The notes under the pieces were generated by a model. The model was not told the origin of the DNA. It saw only the letters and a list, made by a program, of their open reading frames with translations, and did no database searches. The position numbers and the translations under genes are program-made. Of a DNA stretch of 64,000 nt, positions 10,101 to 19,900 are shown piece by piece (the first letter of the stretch is position 1; the number at the start of each line of letters is the position of its first letter). The stretch is from Amphiduros pacificus (Eukaryota > Annelida > Polychaeta > Phyllodocida > Hesionidae): positions 39,137,943 to 39,201,942 of the forward strand of contig OX439009.1 in assembly GCA_949316495.1 (NCBI GenBank), given 5' to 3'.

Positions 10101-11854
10101 AGCAGTAACAGTAGTGAGAGCAGTAATAGTAGTGATATCAGTAACATAAGTACCAAGCAGTAACAGCAGTGGGTGATAATATGGGTTGTATGTTGTTGCA
10201 GCCGCATACCACTGGGAGCATAGTTCTGATGAGGCCCTCCAGGTTTATAGTTTGTACAGTATGTGGGTGATAATATGGGTTGTATGTTGTTGCAGCCGCA
10301 TACCACTGGGAGCATAGTTCTGATGAGGCCCTCCAGGGTTATAGTTTGTACAGTATGTGGGTGATAATATGGGTTGTATGTTGTTGCAGCCGCATACCAC
10401 TGGGAGCATAGTTCTGATGAGGCTCTGCACTACATGGCTAACGTTTCCGACCTGTTGCCGGGCACTCCCTACCAGATCCGGGTGGTAGCTAAGAACGGGC
10501 AGGGCTACGAGGCTCCGTCAGAGTGGCAGGAGTTCATGACGGGAGGACTCGGTAAGTTGCTACATTTTCTACTCTCACTTTCTTTATTGTGTTTTATAGG
10601 GTTAACTCCGATTCTATTTGCGTTTAGAGCTAACTTTGATGCATTGTGGATGACGTATGTTTGCTTTCAGCTCCTGGTCGTATAAAGCTGTCGACAGCCG
10701 GTTGGTTTTACGGTATCTTCATAGCCATTGCTCTCATATGTATACTGACTGGACTGTTCATGTGGCTCAAGTCATACAGGGATAGATGGTGGGACACTAA
10801 AGGTCAGTAGCTACAACAACCTGTACGCTTCACACCCATAACAGGGAAAATTGATGAGGGATAACAATTACAATCCAACATTTTTTTGTGTGTGTTTGTT
10901 ATTTTTTTTATGATAATCACAGTTATTTTATAGAAAATGTATTCTGATATTTTTCACCTTAAAAACCATATAAAAACACATGTTCAATAAACACAGCATT
11001 ATAATATATATATGTATTAATGAGAGAGGTGATGATGTGGTTACAGAGGCGGAGATTGAGGAGCAGGTTCGGCAGCTGCAGGCTGAGGAAGCCACAAGAC
11101 AGATGGGTATCACCAACATGTACGCCAGGACGTAAGTATCACAACAACCTGAAATAAGACAAAATATTAAGATAATTTATTGAACATCAAATAAACTCAA
11201 ATTAACTCCTATGTTTATTAGATGTCACTTGTTTGAATGGCTTCACTGTTAAGGTCACAAGAGGGGCACTTAATTACATGGACTAGGGACGGTCGGCATC
11301 GGGTATATCATTGAAATGCTACCAGAGGGGCTGTAGCTGGCAAATTGCCAAGCACTGATTGCACAAGTTCCATTCACTAAGTATATAAATGCACCATCAG
11401 AAAATTGCTGTAAGGATCTCTCTGTGACCTTTTATTAATGTGACAGTCAGTCTTACGGTGTCGCCTTTGATATTTCAGGGGCAGTCATGAGATGCTGGCG
11501 GCTGCTGATATGAGCCACGCCTCCCTGCACGATTCCTACAAGGAGCCAATCCCGGACGATGATGACGAGGAGGATGATGATTCATACGAGACTGAAGAAG
11601 AGGACGACGAACCAGATAAGAGTGGTCCTCCTCCGACCTACCCAGAAACACAGCAAGCCTATCCGAGCCAGGGCCACCATCCCGGATACACCCAGTCTGG
11701 CCAGGGATACCACCCCGGCATGAGCCAAGGTCAAGGTTACCATCCTGGCATGAGCCAAGGTCAAGGTTACCATCCTGGCTATTCACAGGGTCAAGGTCAG
11801 GGGTCATATCAATTACAGGGGGAACACTCAGCTGGCGGGGCATCTTTCATATGA
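1012..11854 (+). CDS. Nrg-like: Gene A: neuroglian/L1CAM-like cell-adhesion molecule (5' partial)
   Basis: Type I membrane adhesion protein of the L1/neuroglian family, expected at the cell surface in homophilic or heterophilic contacts, classically in neurons and epithelia. Visible coding exons: 1012-1117, 1371-1558, 2083-2265, 3339-3467, 3900-4002, 4343-4530, 4732-4863, 5820-5963, 6318-6499, 6883-6973, 7323-7613, 7938-8314, 8687-9596, 9952-10071, 10390-10551, 10671-10802, 11047-11131, 11479-11854. All junctions are GT-AG and the frame stays open to TGA. The order is six Ig domains (each with paired Cys), five FNIII domains, a transmembrane helix and a tail of about 165 residues. By comparison with gene B, only the first coding exon (signal peptide) is missing; it should lie upstream of the window. 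FN3 contains RFKR followed by Asp, a furin-type site. The tail has no FIGQY; it has PPTY and ends GASFI. Family assignment is firm; orthology to a named neuroglian is inferred. Confidence 0.93.
1371..1558 (+). CDS. Gene A exon 3: Ig1, second half
   Basis: Lies between ATTACAG and GTAAGT, 188 nt, phase 2 in and phase 1 out. Starts YRWEMN and has the second Ig1 Cys in AIYQCFAVN. Confidence 0.92.
1835..1912. mobile_element. SINE/LINE tail-like fragment (TATATAGCGCTGAT)
   Basis: AATAATAAGATTTATATAGCG followed by CATAGCAATG. A second diverged copy is at 6176-6240 and the same TATATAGCGCTG word starts the element at 27670. Likely dispersed-repeat tails. Confidence 0.35.
2083..2265 (+). CDS. Gene A exon 4: Ig2, first half
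   Basis: Acceptor TTTTCAG, donor GTAAGA, 183 nt. Carries LTLKCTEP and the core Trp in IFWATV of Ig2. Confidence 0.9.
3339..3467 (+). CDS. Gene A exon 5: Ig2, second half
   Basis: Acceptor CACTCAG, donor GTCAGT, 129 nt. Second Ig2 Cys in QYVCIVQN. The exon ends with codons for FPQG, the counterpart of the exon end that is tandemly amplified in gene B. Confidence 0.9.
3900..4002 (+). CDS. Gene A exon 6: Ig3, first half
   Basis: Acceptor TTTGCAG, donor GTAAGA, 103 nt, leaves in phase 2. First Ig3 Cys in IKCIFSGK. Confidence 0.9.
4050..4165. repeat. 24-bp tandem repeat, gene A intron 6
   Basis: Unit GCTACATCAGTGTACTTGCT plus four bases, about five copies. Confidence 0.85.
4343..4530 (+). CDS. 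Gene A exon 7: Ig3, second half
   Basis: Acceptor TTGTTCAG, donor GTAATA, 188 nt. Encodes PTPRVVWER with the core Trp and YECQGYNEE with the second Cys. Confidence 0.92.
4732..4863 (+). CDS. Gene A exon 8: Ig4, first half
   Basis: Acceptor TGTTTCAG, donor GTGGGT, 132 nt. Encodes EFFCAASG and the canonical core Trp in VIFWFING. Confidence 0.9.
5820..5963 (+). CDS. Gene A exon 9: Ig4, second half
   Basis: Acceptor TTCTACAG, donor GTAAGT, 144 nt. Second Ig4 Cys in VIQCNATNKHG. Confidence 0.92.
6318..6499 (+). CDS. Gene A exon 10: Ig5, first half
   Basis: Acceptor TCCTCAG, 182 nt, leaves in phase 0. The donor is GTTAGT, weaker than its neighbours, but the 182-nt length matches gene B exactly. 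Encodes LRCSVFGSPRPLVVWKKG. Confidence 0.88.
6586..6708. repeat. 43-bp tandem triplication, gene A intron 10
   Basis: Three almost identical units containing GACTGCCAGTAGAGGGCACT. Each holds a CTCF-like core (see regulatory entry). A related stretch appears once more at 7640-7662 in intron 12. Confidence 0.9.
6600..6701 (+). promoter_or_regulatory. Three tandem CTCF-like motifs
   Basis: CCAGTAGAGGGCACTG at 6600-6615, 6643-6658 and 6686-6701 fits the consensus CCASYAGRKGGCRSYR at all 16 positions. Binding is inferred. Mollusc CTCF should recognise a similar core because its zinc fingers are conserved, but repeat origin could also explain the motif. Confidence 0.4.
6883..6973 (+). CDS. Gene A exon 11: Ig5, second half
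   Basis: Acceptor TTGGCAG, donor GTAAGT, 91 nt. Encodes DAGHYTCTASNRFG, the end of Ig5. Confidence 0.9.
7190..7272 (-). mobile_element. tRNA-derived SINE-like remnant
   Basis: Minus strand gives GGGGGTTCCATCCCC, B-box-like, within a stretch typical of tRNA 3' halves. Sits just before exon 12 of gene A. Low certainty. Confidence 0.3.
7323..7613 (+). CDS. Gene A exon 12: Ig6
   Basis: Acceptor GATTTCAG, donor GTAGGC, 291 nt. A whole Ig domain in one exon: FTCTATTDPEE, the core Trp in RIEWNKDGE and KYACVATNG. Confidence 0.93.
7938..8314 (+). CDS. Gene A exon 13: FN1 and start of FN2
   Basis: Acceptor GAACAG, donor GTAATT, 377 nt, two codons longer than in gene B. Encodes IEWHPGKENYAPILNFIIQY and YTFRVLARNKIG, typical FNIII strands. 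Confidence 0.93.
8330..8540. repeat. Degenerate AT-rich repeat, gene A intron 13
   Basis: Imperfect units of about 22 bp built on TATAGATATGACCCTATTTA, with a short TA run at 8458-8472. Confidence 0.75.
8687..9596 (+). CDS. Gene A exon 14: rest of FN2, FN3, FN4
   Basis: Acceptor ATTTCAG, donor GTAAGT, 910 nt. Contains FNIII cores such as SATLQWTQV and HFELEWERP. The FN3 domain carries R-F-K-R then Asp at 9140-9154, a furin-type consensus shared with gene B (RAKR then Asp). Confidence 0.95.
9952..10071 (+). CDS. Gene A exon 15: FN5, first half
   Basis: Acceptor ATTTCAG, donor GTAAGT, 120 nt. Encodes FVIVQWEPSRSGNPGS and YLQYRP. Confidence 0.92.
10170..10389 (+). repeat. 94-bp duplication of the exon 16 acceptor, gene A intron 15
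   Basis: Two decoy copies (exon starts at 10202 and 10296) precede the true start at 10390, spaced exactly 94 bp. Each carries TGTATGTTGTTGCAG and about 41 nt matching exon 16, then breaks into GTTTATAG or GTTATAG. The sequence next to the exon 15 donor (AAGTACCAAGCA) is also duplicated at about 10149. Confidence 0.92.
10390..10551 (+). CDS. Gene A exon 16: FN5, second half
   Basis: Acceptor TTGTTGCAG, donor GTAAGT, 162 nt. Encodes AYHWEHSSDEALHYMANVSD and YQIRVVAKNGQG. Its acceptor and first 41 nt are also present twice upstream (see repeat at 10170-10389). Only this third copy continues into the full exon. Confidence 0.93.
10671..10802 (+). CDS. Gene A exon 17: transmembrane segment
   Basis: Acceptor GCTTTCAG, donor GTCAGT, 132 nt. 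Encodes a hydrophobic run from WFYGIFIAIALI to GLFMWL, then the basic/aromatic SYRDRWWDTK stop-transfer segment. Confidence 0.92.
11047..11131 (+). CDS. Gene A exon 18: juxtamembrane cytoplasmic segment
   Basis: Acceptor GGTTACAG, donor GTAAGT, 85 nt. Encodes EIEEQVRQLQAEEATRQMGI, nearly identical in gene B and probably a short helix. No match to known L1-tail motifs is evident. Confidence 0.9.
11479..11854 (+). CDS. Gene A exon 19: terminal exon, acidic and repetitive tail
   Basis: Acceptor ATTTCAG, stop TGA at 11852. Encodes SHEMLAAAD, an acidic run, a PPTY motif (11630-11641), then Gly-Tyr-His-Pro-Gly repeats. Two of these are encoded by a near-perfect 30-bp DNA duplication around 11718-11778. 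Ends GGASFI. Confidence 0.93.
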
Positions 11855-14099
11855 TTGACAGATTTATTTGATGAAAAAAAATCTCAAGAATCATTACTAT
11901 ATGTGGACTGCGTGATGTTAAGATGTACATACCACATGTGACAGTATAAGTTTACATTTCTCATTAAGATATTTTGAAGCTGTGAGCTGTAAACAGTAGA
12001 TCTGTAAATACGATAATTTTCTGAAAATCAGGTTATCAGAAATATGACTTGATATTCCTTGTTAAGATCTGACTGGAGCTGTCTGCTGTGCTGTTTACAC
12101 ATATTACTAGATAACGCCAGATGGGTGGGAAAACTAAGACATTCTCCATGATCTCTGAGCTCTTTTCTATTTTACAGGAAAATTACGAATAGAAATAAAA
12201 GTTTGTTTACTCTGATATTTAGGACACTGCTGTTTATTCCATATGTTACAGTGAGATTGACTCAGTAGATGTTATTATAACAGCAAATATCTCAAAATGC
12301 AATGTTCAGCTTTTTATCAAATACAGCTGTAAAAATGTTTTTATTTTTCACTTCTCAATACTCATGAAGAGTAAAAGATCTGATATTTATGACAATACAA
12401 TAAGGATACTCCATTTATGTAACCTGAGATATATTATCACTCAGTATGAATCTTACATTCCATTTACCTTAGGTTTTGTAGATACTCATATTTTATACAA
12501 TATGTCAGAAGATTTGTAAATAAATATTCCAGCTACCAATATTAACTATTTAGATATATTTTTACTTCTTCGCCTTCTTGACATGATTCATCATGCTTCT
12601 ATGACAAAGGTTTTACAAATATATTAACAGTGATGAGCTATTCATGAATATTACTTCATGAATGAAGAGTTGACCTTTCAAGGTCATGATGTTTAAATAT
12701 TTGAAAGTGTAAATAATTAAAGAGAGGAGTGTATGAATGAGAGCACGTTATGGCTGTGCATTTTTGCCACAATATTTGTGAATGTACAGACATGTATCAT
12801 AAATGATAACAAAATGGACAATGAAATATGAATGATTTACATGTTTCTGGTCAAATATACTAATTTTTATTAAAAAATGTTCAAAATTAGGGAATCAAAT
12901 ATAGAAGAATCTGATTGACCAACCATTTGTGACATTCCAGGAGTGAGTGTGATTTGTCTTGGCCAACACCAGTATAAATGCATATACACTTGAAAGCAGA
13001 GGATCATGAAAAATGTATAGTATGATGTTTGATAATAAAATTTATATTTCAGAAGACATAATGTGATTTATTTTTCATTTTTGCCTGTTATTGATCAGAA
13101 ATGTCTCATGTCAAACCTTACAAGTGAGATCAGTTCAATAATATTATTACCTACCCAACGTAAATATTATCTAGCTTAGGTCTATAATAATAGAATAGAA
13201 GTGGAGGGCAGATTTAGGCAAAATTATCAGCTTTTGACCTCTATCACCAGAATTGATCAGACTTTTTAAATTCTGCAGCACATCTCATTGGTCCTAAGAA
13301 GACCTTTTTTTATCTCGGTCCTAAGAAGACCTTTTCTTATCTCGGTCCTAAGAAGACCTTTTCTCATCTCATTCTGAAGAGATTTCATCTCAACCCTAAT
13401 AAACTTGCAATTGATTCCCAACCATGACACATCTTTAACACATTTTCACTAAGTCTTGAATAGTCTTGGATCTTATCACTGCCTGTCCCTAATTTTTTGG
13501 AAAGAAAAAATATGAAGGCCACATTTGCAAGAGAAATATTCCGGGCATAGCTGTGCCCTTTGGCCTTATAAATATGACAACAAAAAAGTTGTTACCCACA
13601 CAGTGAAAGCATTAAGTACTAAGAAATAATGAGACTCCCTGGTCCTGAAGATTGCCCTTCATTTGGCCTTTCATTGATCCTGAATACATTCCTTACTGTC
13701 CCCGATCCCCAACACATCTGTGTATCATATCTAACATACCTCTATTTGGCATTTAATAAACCTCTAATGGGCCTCAAACTCTTATTGGACAATTCAGTGA
13801 TGCAGCACTATGTTTGCTAAGTAGGTCTCGTCATGAAATAACTGAAAATAATGTTGAAAGAGATGTAAACCCCCCCCCCCAAAAGCACAGGCTCTAACTT
13901 GTCCAAGAAACCTTTAGTTAGGCTCTTACGAACTTCATGACTTCATAACAAAGTAACCTACCAAAAATTAACAAGTAAACTGAAATCTAATGAAATAAAC
14001 AAATCCTTGGAAATCCTTACTAAGGGGTACATGCACAATGGATGGCATTTGACATAAGAATGTTCAAAAGTGGCATCAACAAGAAATAGAACCCGGGAA
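11855..14099. other. 3' UTR of gene A and intergenic DNA
   Basis: AT-rich, no convincing exon. A 27-bp repeat (GGTCCTAAGAAGACC) occurs three times at about 13290-13372, and a C10 run lies at 13870. Confidence 0.6.
12194..12199 (+). promoter_or_regulatory. Candidate poly(A) signal, gene A
   Basis: AATAAA 340 nt after the stop. Further AATAAA hexamers lie at 12519 and 13034. Which is used cannot be told from sequence; 3' UTR-like AT-rich DNA continues to about 13050. Confidence 0.5.
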
Positions 14100-14111
14100 A
14101 CAATAGGACAG

Positions 14112-15062
14112 TAGTGTCCGATAGAGGTCTCAGAGGTTTGCAATGTGGCCAAGTTATCAGCGATGGCAGTGACCTCTATCTTGCTATCAGTGATGCAGTG
14201 TCCGATAGAGGTCTCACGTGTGCAGGTTTGCAATATAGCCATGTTATCAGTGATGGCAGTGACCTCTATCTTGCTATCAGTGATGCAGTGTCCGATAGAG
14301 GTCTCATGCGTGCAGGTTTGCAATATGTTATCAGTGATGGCAGTGACCTCTATCTTGCTATCAGAGATGTGGTGTCCGATAGAGGTCTCATGCGTGCAGG
14401 TTTGCAATATGTTATCAGTGATGGCAGTGACCTCTATCTTGCTATCAGAGATGTAGTGTCCGATAGAGGTCTCATGCGTGCAGGTTTGCAATATGTTATC
14501 AGCGATGGCAGTGACCTCTATCTTGCTATCAGTGATGCAGTGTCCGATAGAGGTCTCACGTGTGCAGGTTTGCAATATGTTATCAGCGATGGCAGTGACC
14601 TCTATCTTGCTATCAGAGATGTAGTGTCCGATAGAGGTCTCATGTGTGCAGGTTTGCAATATGTTATCAGCGATGGCAGTGACCTCTATCTTGCTATCAG
14701 AGATGTAGTGTCCGATAGAGGTCTCATGCGTGCAGGTTTGCAATATGTTATCAGTGATGGCAGTGACCTCTATCTTGCTATCAGAGATGCAGTGTCCGAT
14801 AGAGGTCTCATGTGTGCAGGTTTGCAATATGTTATCAGTGATGGCAGTGACCTCTATCTTGCTATCAGAGATGCCGTGTCCGATAGAGGTCTCATGCGTG
14901 CAGGTTTGCAATATAGCCATGTTATCAGTGATGGCAGTGACCTCTATCTTGCTATCAGAGATGTGGTGTCCGATAGAGGTCTCATGCGTGCAGGTTTGCA
15001 ATTTAGCCATGTTATCAGTGATGGCAGTGACCTCTATCTTGCTATCAGAGATGCGATGTGTT
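14112..15062. repeat. 84/90-bp tandem array with internal inverted repeat
   Basis: About eleven units, 84 bp or 90 bp when AGCCAT is present. Each has GATAGAGGTC and its exact complement GACCTCTATC. The period is a multiple of three, so long open frames of 323 and 350 codons arise on both strands; they are by-products of the repeat. Confidence 0.93.
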
Positions 15063-16849
15063 TACCTGCGCGGACTTTGCCTTAAGCCTTATCTGGAGAG
15101 ATTGGGTCAGATATGAACTGCTGGCCCTTCTGTCTGCTCTATACTTGATGAGATTGTATTGGAATAACTTTTAATGGATATGGGAAAAAATATATAGAAA
15201 CAGTGAGTTTTGATATTTTATTTTAAAACATTTGTCTTTTCAGGTCGTTTTTTTTAATTGGATAATTGTGTGATTCTTTATCACGCTGGACTTTTTGTTT
15301 CACTGAAATAATTTTGTAATATCCGGACTTTTATGATAACAGATATCTTGCATAAAACTGCCGCCTGGAACTTGAGAAATTAACAAAGCTGTGATGAATT
15401 ATATATATATATATTTGTTGTTTTGATGTTCATAATATCATTTTCAAATTTTTCTATCTTTTAAACTTATTTTTGTGTATAAATGTGGGTTAGCTGTTAT
15501 CAGTTCAACCTGGGCTTATCAGTTAGAAATGACCTAAATTTGTCATAAACTGTGTTTGGGGATTTTACCTGAATGCTGCATGCAAAGGTAAGTCAGATAC
15601 AGCTTTGAAACTTGGTTCTCATTTACAAATCTGGCTAAAATCCGTTAAGAAGGCATATAGCTTGATGTCTGCAACCATAAGACTATTCCAGAGACAAGCG
15701 TACATTGATAGGGGCACGGCGAGGAGAGGGGTGAGGGGGGATTCCCCAGGTCATAATTAATATTAACTTACCTCAGTGTACTGTGTGTTCTTAATGGAAG
15801 GCGGTCTATCAAACAACCACTATGCATGCTATGGGCGGATTTAACACTGAGATGTTCTAGAAGGTGTCATTGCAGGTGTGAACCAGTCTAAGAAAGCAAA
15901 TCCCAAAAAATATTATGACTAATGTGACACGGAAACGGCAAACGAGGACGACAAACCTAATACAATCACAAAGATGGAATCAAAACACTCTGCTTTAAAG
16001 TCCTTGACTCTCCCATTATGAAACGTCTTTATGTTGTGATGGTAACTCAGTCAAGAAAGTTCAGGATTTCTTTGATAATTAAAACAGACCAAAAACTCAC
16101 TGATATCGTTTGAATTAGATTTTTTGATGGTCATTGTCTTCATGTCCGTAAAAGAAGCTAACTTTACAGGATTATTTCAAACTTATAAACGTAAAAGCAG
16201 ATACATAAGTTATTGTATATTTTAAGAAATGTTTGTTTCCTTCCGAAAATTTATATTCTTACGTGTCGAGGCAAAATGTTGACTGAGTTACAGCCCCCTC
16301 CGCCAAGAAAGGACCTCAATGAACCGTCACAGCATTCAGAGGGGAGGGTAACAGTCAAAGCAAAGCTTTGCTAACTCCGAAAATGAATATTGGACTTTGT
16401 ATGGATTCTTCTTGAACCATATATCCTTAAATATGATAAATCTTTCATATTGAGTTTCACAATACCAGAGATATTTAAATGTCTCTGACAAGAATAGGAT
16501 TTGTTTTCAACTGAATCCTACAAACTCTGCCAATATTAGTACCAATCACCGCTTCAATATTGGGTTCTGATTGAATGTGGAGTAAGAAAAGTATTATTTT
16601 TGCACAGAAATACCAACAAAAGAACCACATTTCTTTTCTGTCATCGTCTGATATATGATACATCAAATGTAAAATATGATATTCAAATCAATTCGATATA
16701 TTCATTATCAAATAATAAAAAAACAACCTTGATTTTGTATTCTATCTACAAGTACTTGGCAGAAAAAATGATTTTTCAAAGAGTTTTGATGATATCTTAT
16801 CAAAATGTATCCTAAATAATTAACTCTCTCATTAAAATATGTATTTCAG
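15063..16849. other. Region upstream of gene B: promoter and 5' UTR exon expected here
   Basis: Unique AT-rich DNA with one GC-richer patch around 15700-15745. No coding similarity seen. The acceptor at 16848-16849 implies a noncoding first exon somewhere upstream, which I cannot place. Confidence 0.45.
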
Positions 16850-16867
16850 GGAAGAGTGAGAAAAAAG

Positions 16868-16973
16868 ATGTCAGTTTCTCAGCCACTAGGTGGCGTCCTG
16901 CTACCTCTGTTGCTATTTTTGGCGGGAAACGTCAGCCCGCAATCCGTGACGGACGCCCCGCCAGCCAGAAAAG
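16868..16973 (+). CDS. Gene B exon 1: signal peptide
   Basis: ATG at 16868, hydrophobic core GVLLPLLLFLAG, donor GTAATA. An in-frame GTG at 16856 is not needed. TTTCAG ending at 16849 suggests the exon begins at 16850 with a short UTR stretch. Confidence 0.9.
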
Positions 16974-19900
16974 GTAATACTATTTCAGTTGTGTTTATTT
17001 CAGTTATCAAGCTTATAAGAATTATACAATATTTCATGCATTTTTTACTAACTTGTTTATATATGTATTGTCGGTTATATTTTTTCAGTGACGATACCTC
17101 CGTTGATCATCGAGAACCCGGCCAAGTCGCTGGCGTTCCGGGAGGGGGAAAGTCTGGAGATGACCTGCGTCGCCTCAGGGCAGCCCAACCCCTCGTGAGC
17201 AGTCACGTGATATAACATAGATAATATATACCATTAAAATAATCTAAATTATCTTATTGAAATAGACCATGTAGACAATGAAAACATAAAGGCGGATAGA
17301 AACCCCTAATATAGACACTGACCAGGACACAGAAAACCCCTAATATAGACACTGACCAGGATACAGAAAACCCCTAATATAGACACTGACCAGGACACAG
17401 AAAACCCCTAATATAGACACTAACCAGGATACAGAAAACCCCTAATATAGACACTGACCAGGATACAGAAACCCCCTAATATAGACACTGGCCAGGATAC
17501 AGAAAACCCCTAATATAGACACTGACCAGGATACAGAAACCCCCTAATATAGACACTGACCAGAATACAGAAAACCCCTAATATAGACACTGACCAGAAT
17601 ACAGAAAACCCCTAATATAGACACTAACCAGAATACAGAAACCCCCTAATATAGACACTGACCAGGATACAGAAAACCCCTAATATAGACACTGACCAGG
17701 ATACAGAAACCCCCTAATATAGACACTGACCAGGATACAGAAAACCCCTAATATAGACACTGACCAGGATACAGAAACCCCCTAATATAGACACTGACCA
17801 GAATACAGAAAACCCCTAATATAGACACTGACCAGAATACAGAAAACCCCTAATATAGACACTAACCAGAATACAGAAACCCCCTAATATAGACACTGAC
17901 CAGGATACAGAAAACCCCTAATATAGACACTGACCAGAATACAGAAACCCCCTAATATAGACCCTGACCAGAATACAGAAAACCCCTAATATAGACACTG
18001 ACCAGGATACAGAAAACCCCTAATATAGACACTGACCAGAATACAGAAAACCCCTAATATAGACACTGACCAGGATACAGAAAACCCCTAATATAGACAC
18101 TGACCAGGATACAGAAAACCCCTAATATAGACACTGACCAGGATACAGAAAACCCCTAATATAGACACTGACCAGAATACAGAAACCCCCTAATATAGAC
18201 ACTAACCAGGACACAGAAACCCCCCAATATAGACACTGACCAGGATACAGAAAACCCCTAATATAGACACTGACCAGGATACAGAAACTTCCCAATATAG
18301 ACACTGACCAGGATACAGAAACCCCTAATATAGACACTGACCTGGATACAGAAAGCCCCTAATATAGACACTGACCAGGATACAGAAACCCCCTTATATA
18401 GACACTGACCAGAATACAGAAACCCCCTTATATAGACACTGACCAGGATACAGAAACCCCCTAATATAGACACTGACCAGAATACAGAAAGACCCTAATA
18501 TAGACACTGGCCAGAATACAGAAAACCCCTAATATAGACACTGACCAGGATACAGAAAACCCCTAATATAGACACTGACCAGGATACAGAAAACCCCTAA
18601 TATAGACACTGACCAGGATACAGAAAACCCCTAATATAGACACTGACCAGGATACAGAAAACCCCTAATATAGACACTGACCAGGATACAGAAACCCCTA
18701 ATATAGACACTGACCTGGATACAGAAAGCCCCTAATATAGACACTGACCAGGATACAGAAACCCCCTAATATAGACACTGACCAGGATACAGAAAACCCC
18801 TAATATAGACACTGACCAGGATACAGAAACCCCCTAATATAGACACTGACCAGAATACAGAAAACCCCTAATATAGACACTGACCAGAATACAGAAAACC
18901 CCTAATATAGACACTAACCAGAATACAGAAACCCCCTAATATAGACACTGACCAGAATACAGAAACCCCCTAATATAGACCCTGACCAGAATACAGAAAA
19001 CCCCTAATATAGACACTGACCAGGATACAGAAAACCCCTAATATAGACACTGACCAGAATACAGAAAACCCCTAATATAGACACTGACCAGGATACAGAA
19101 AACCCCTAATATAGACACTGACCAGGATACAGAAAACCCCTAATATAGACACTGACCAGGATACAGAAAACCCCTAATATAGACACTGACCAGAATACAG
19201 AAACCCCCTAATATAGACACTAACCAGGATACAGAAACCCCCCAATATAGACACTGACCAGGATACAGAAAACCCCTAATATAGACACTGACCAGGATAC
19301 AGAAACTTCCCAATATAGACACTGACCAGGATACAGAAACCCCTAATATAGACACTGACCTGGATACAGAAAGCCCCTAATATAGACACTGACCAGGATA
19401 CAGAAACCCCCTAATATAGACACTGACCAGAAAACAGAAACCCCCTTATATAGACACTGACCAGGATACAGAAACCCCCTAATATAGACACTGACCAGAA
19501 TACAGAAAGACCCTAATATAGACACTGGCCAGAATACAGAAAACCCCTAATATAGACACTGACCAGGATACAGAAAACCCCCTAATATAGACACTGACCA
19601 GGATACAGAAAACCCCTAATATAGACACTGACCAGGATACAGAAAACCCCTAATATAGACACTGACCAGGATACAGAAAACCCCCCAATATAGACACTGA
19701 CCAGGATACAGAAACCCCTAATATAGACACTGACCTGGATACAGAAACCCCCTCATATAGACACTGACCAGAATACAGAAACCCCCTAATATAGACACTG
19801 ACCAGAATACAGAAACCCCCTAATATAGACACTGACCAAAATACAGAAACCCCCTAATATAGACACTAACCAGGACACAGAAAACCCCTAATATAGACAC

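Noticed and set aside
13958-15085. 323- and 350-codon open frames on opposite strands
   Set aside because: Product of the 84/90-bp array; simultaneous openness on both strands argues against coding.
16856-16867. Upstream GTG start for gene B
   Set aside because: ATG at 16868 gives a normal signal peptide; animal genes rarely start at GTG.
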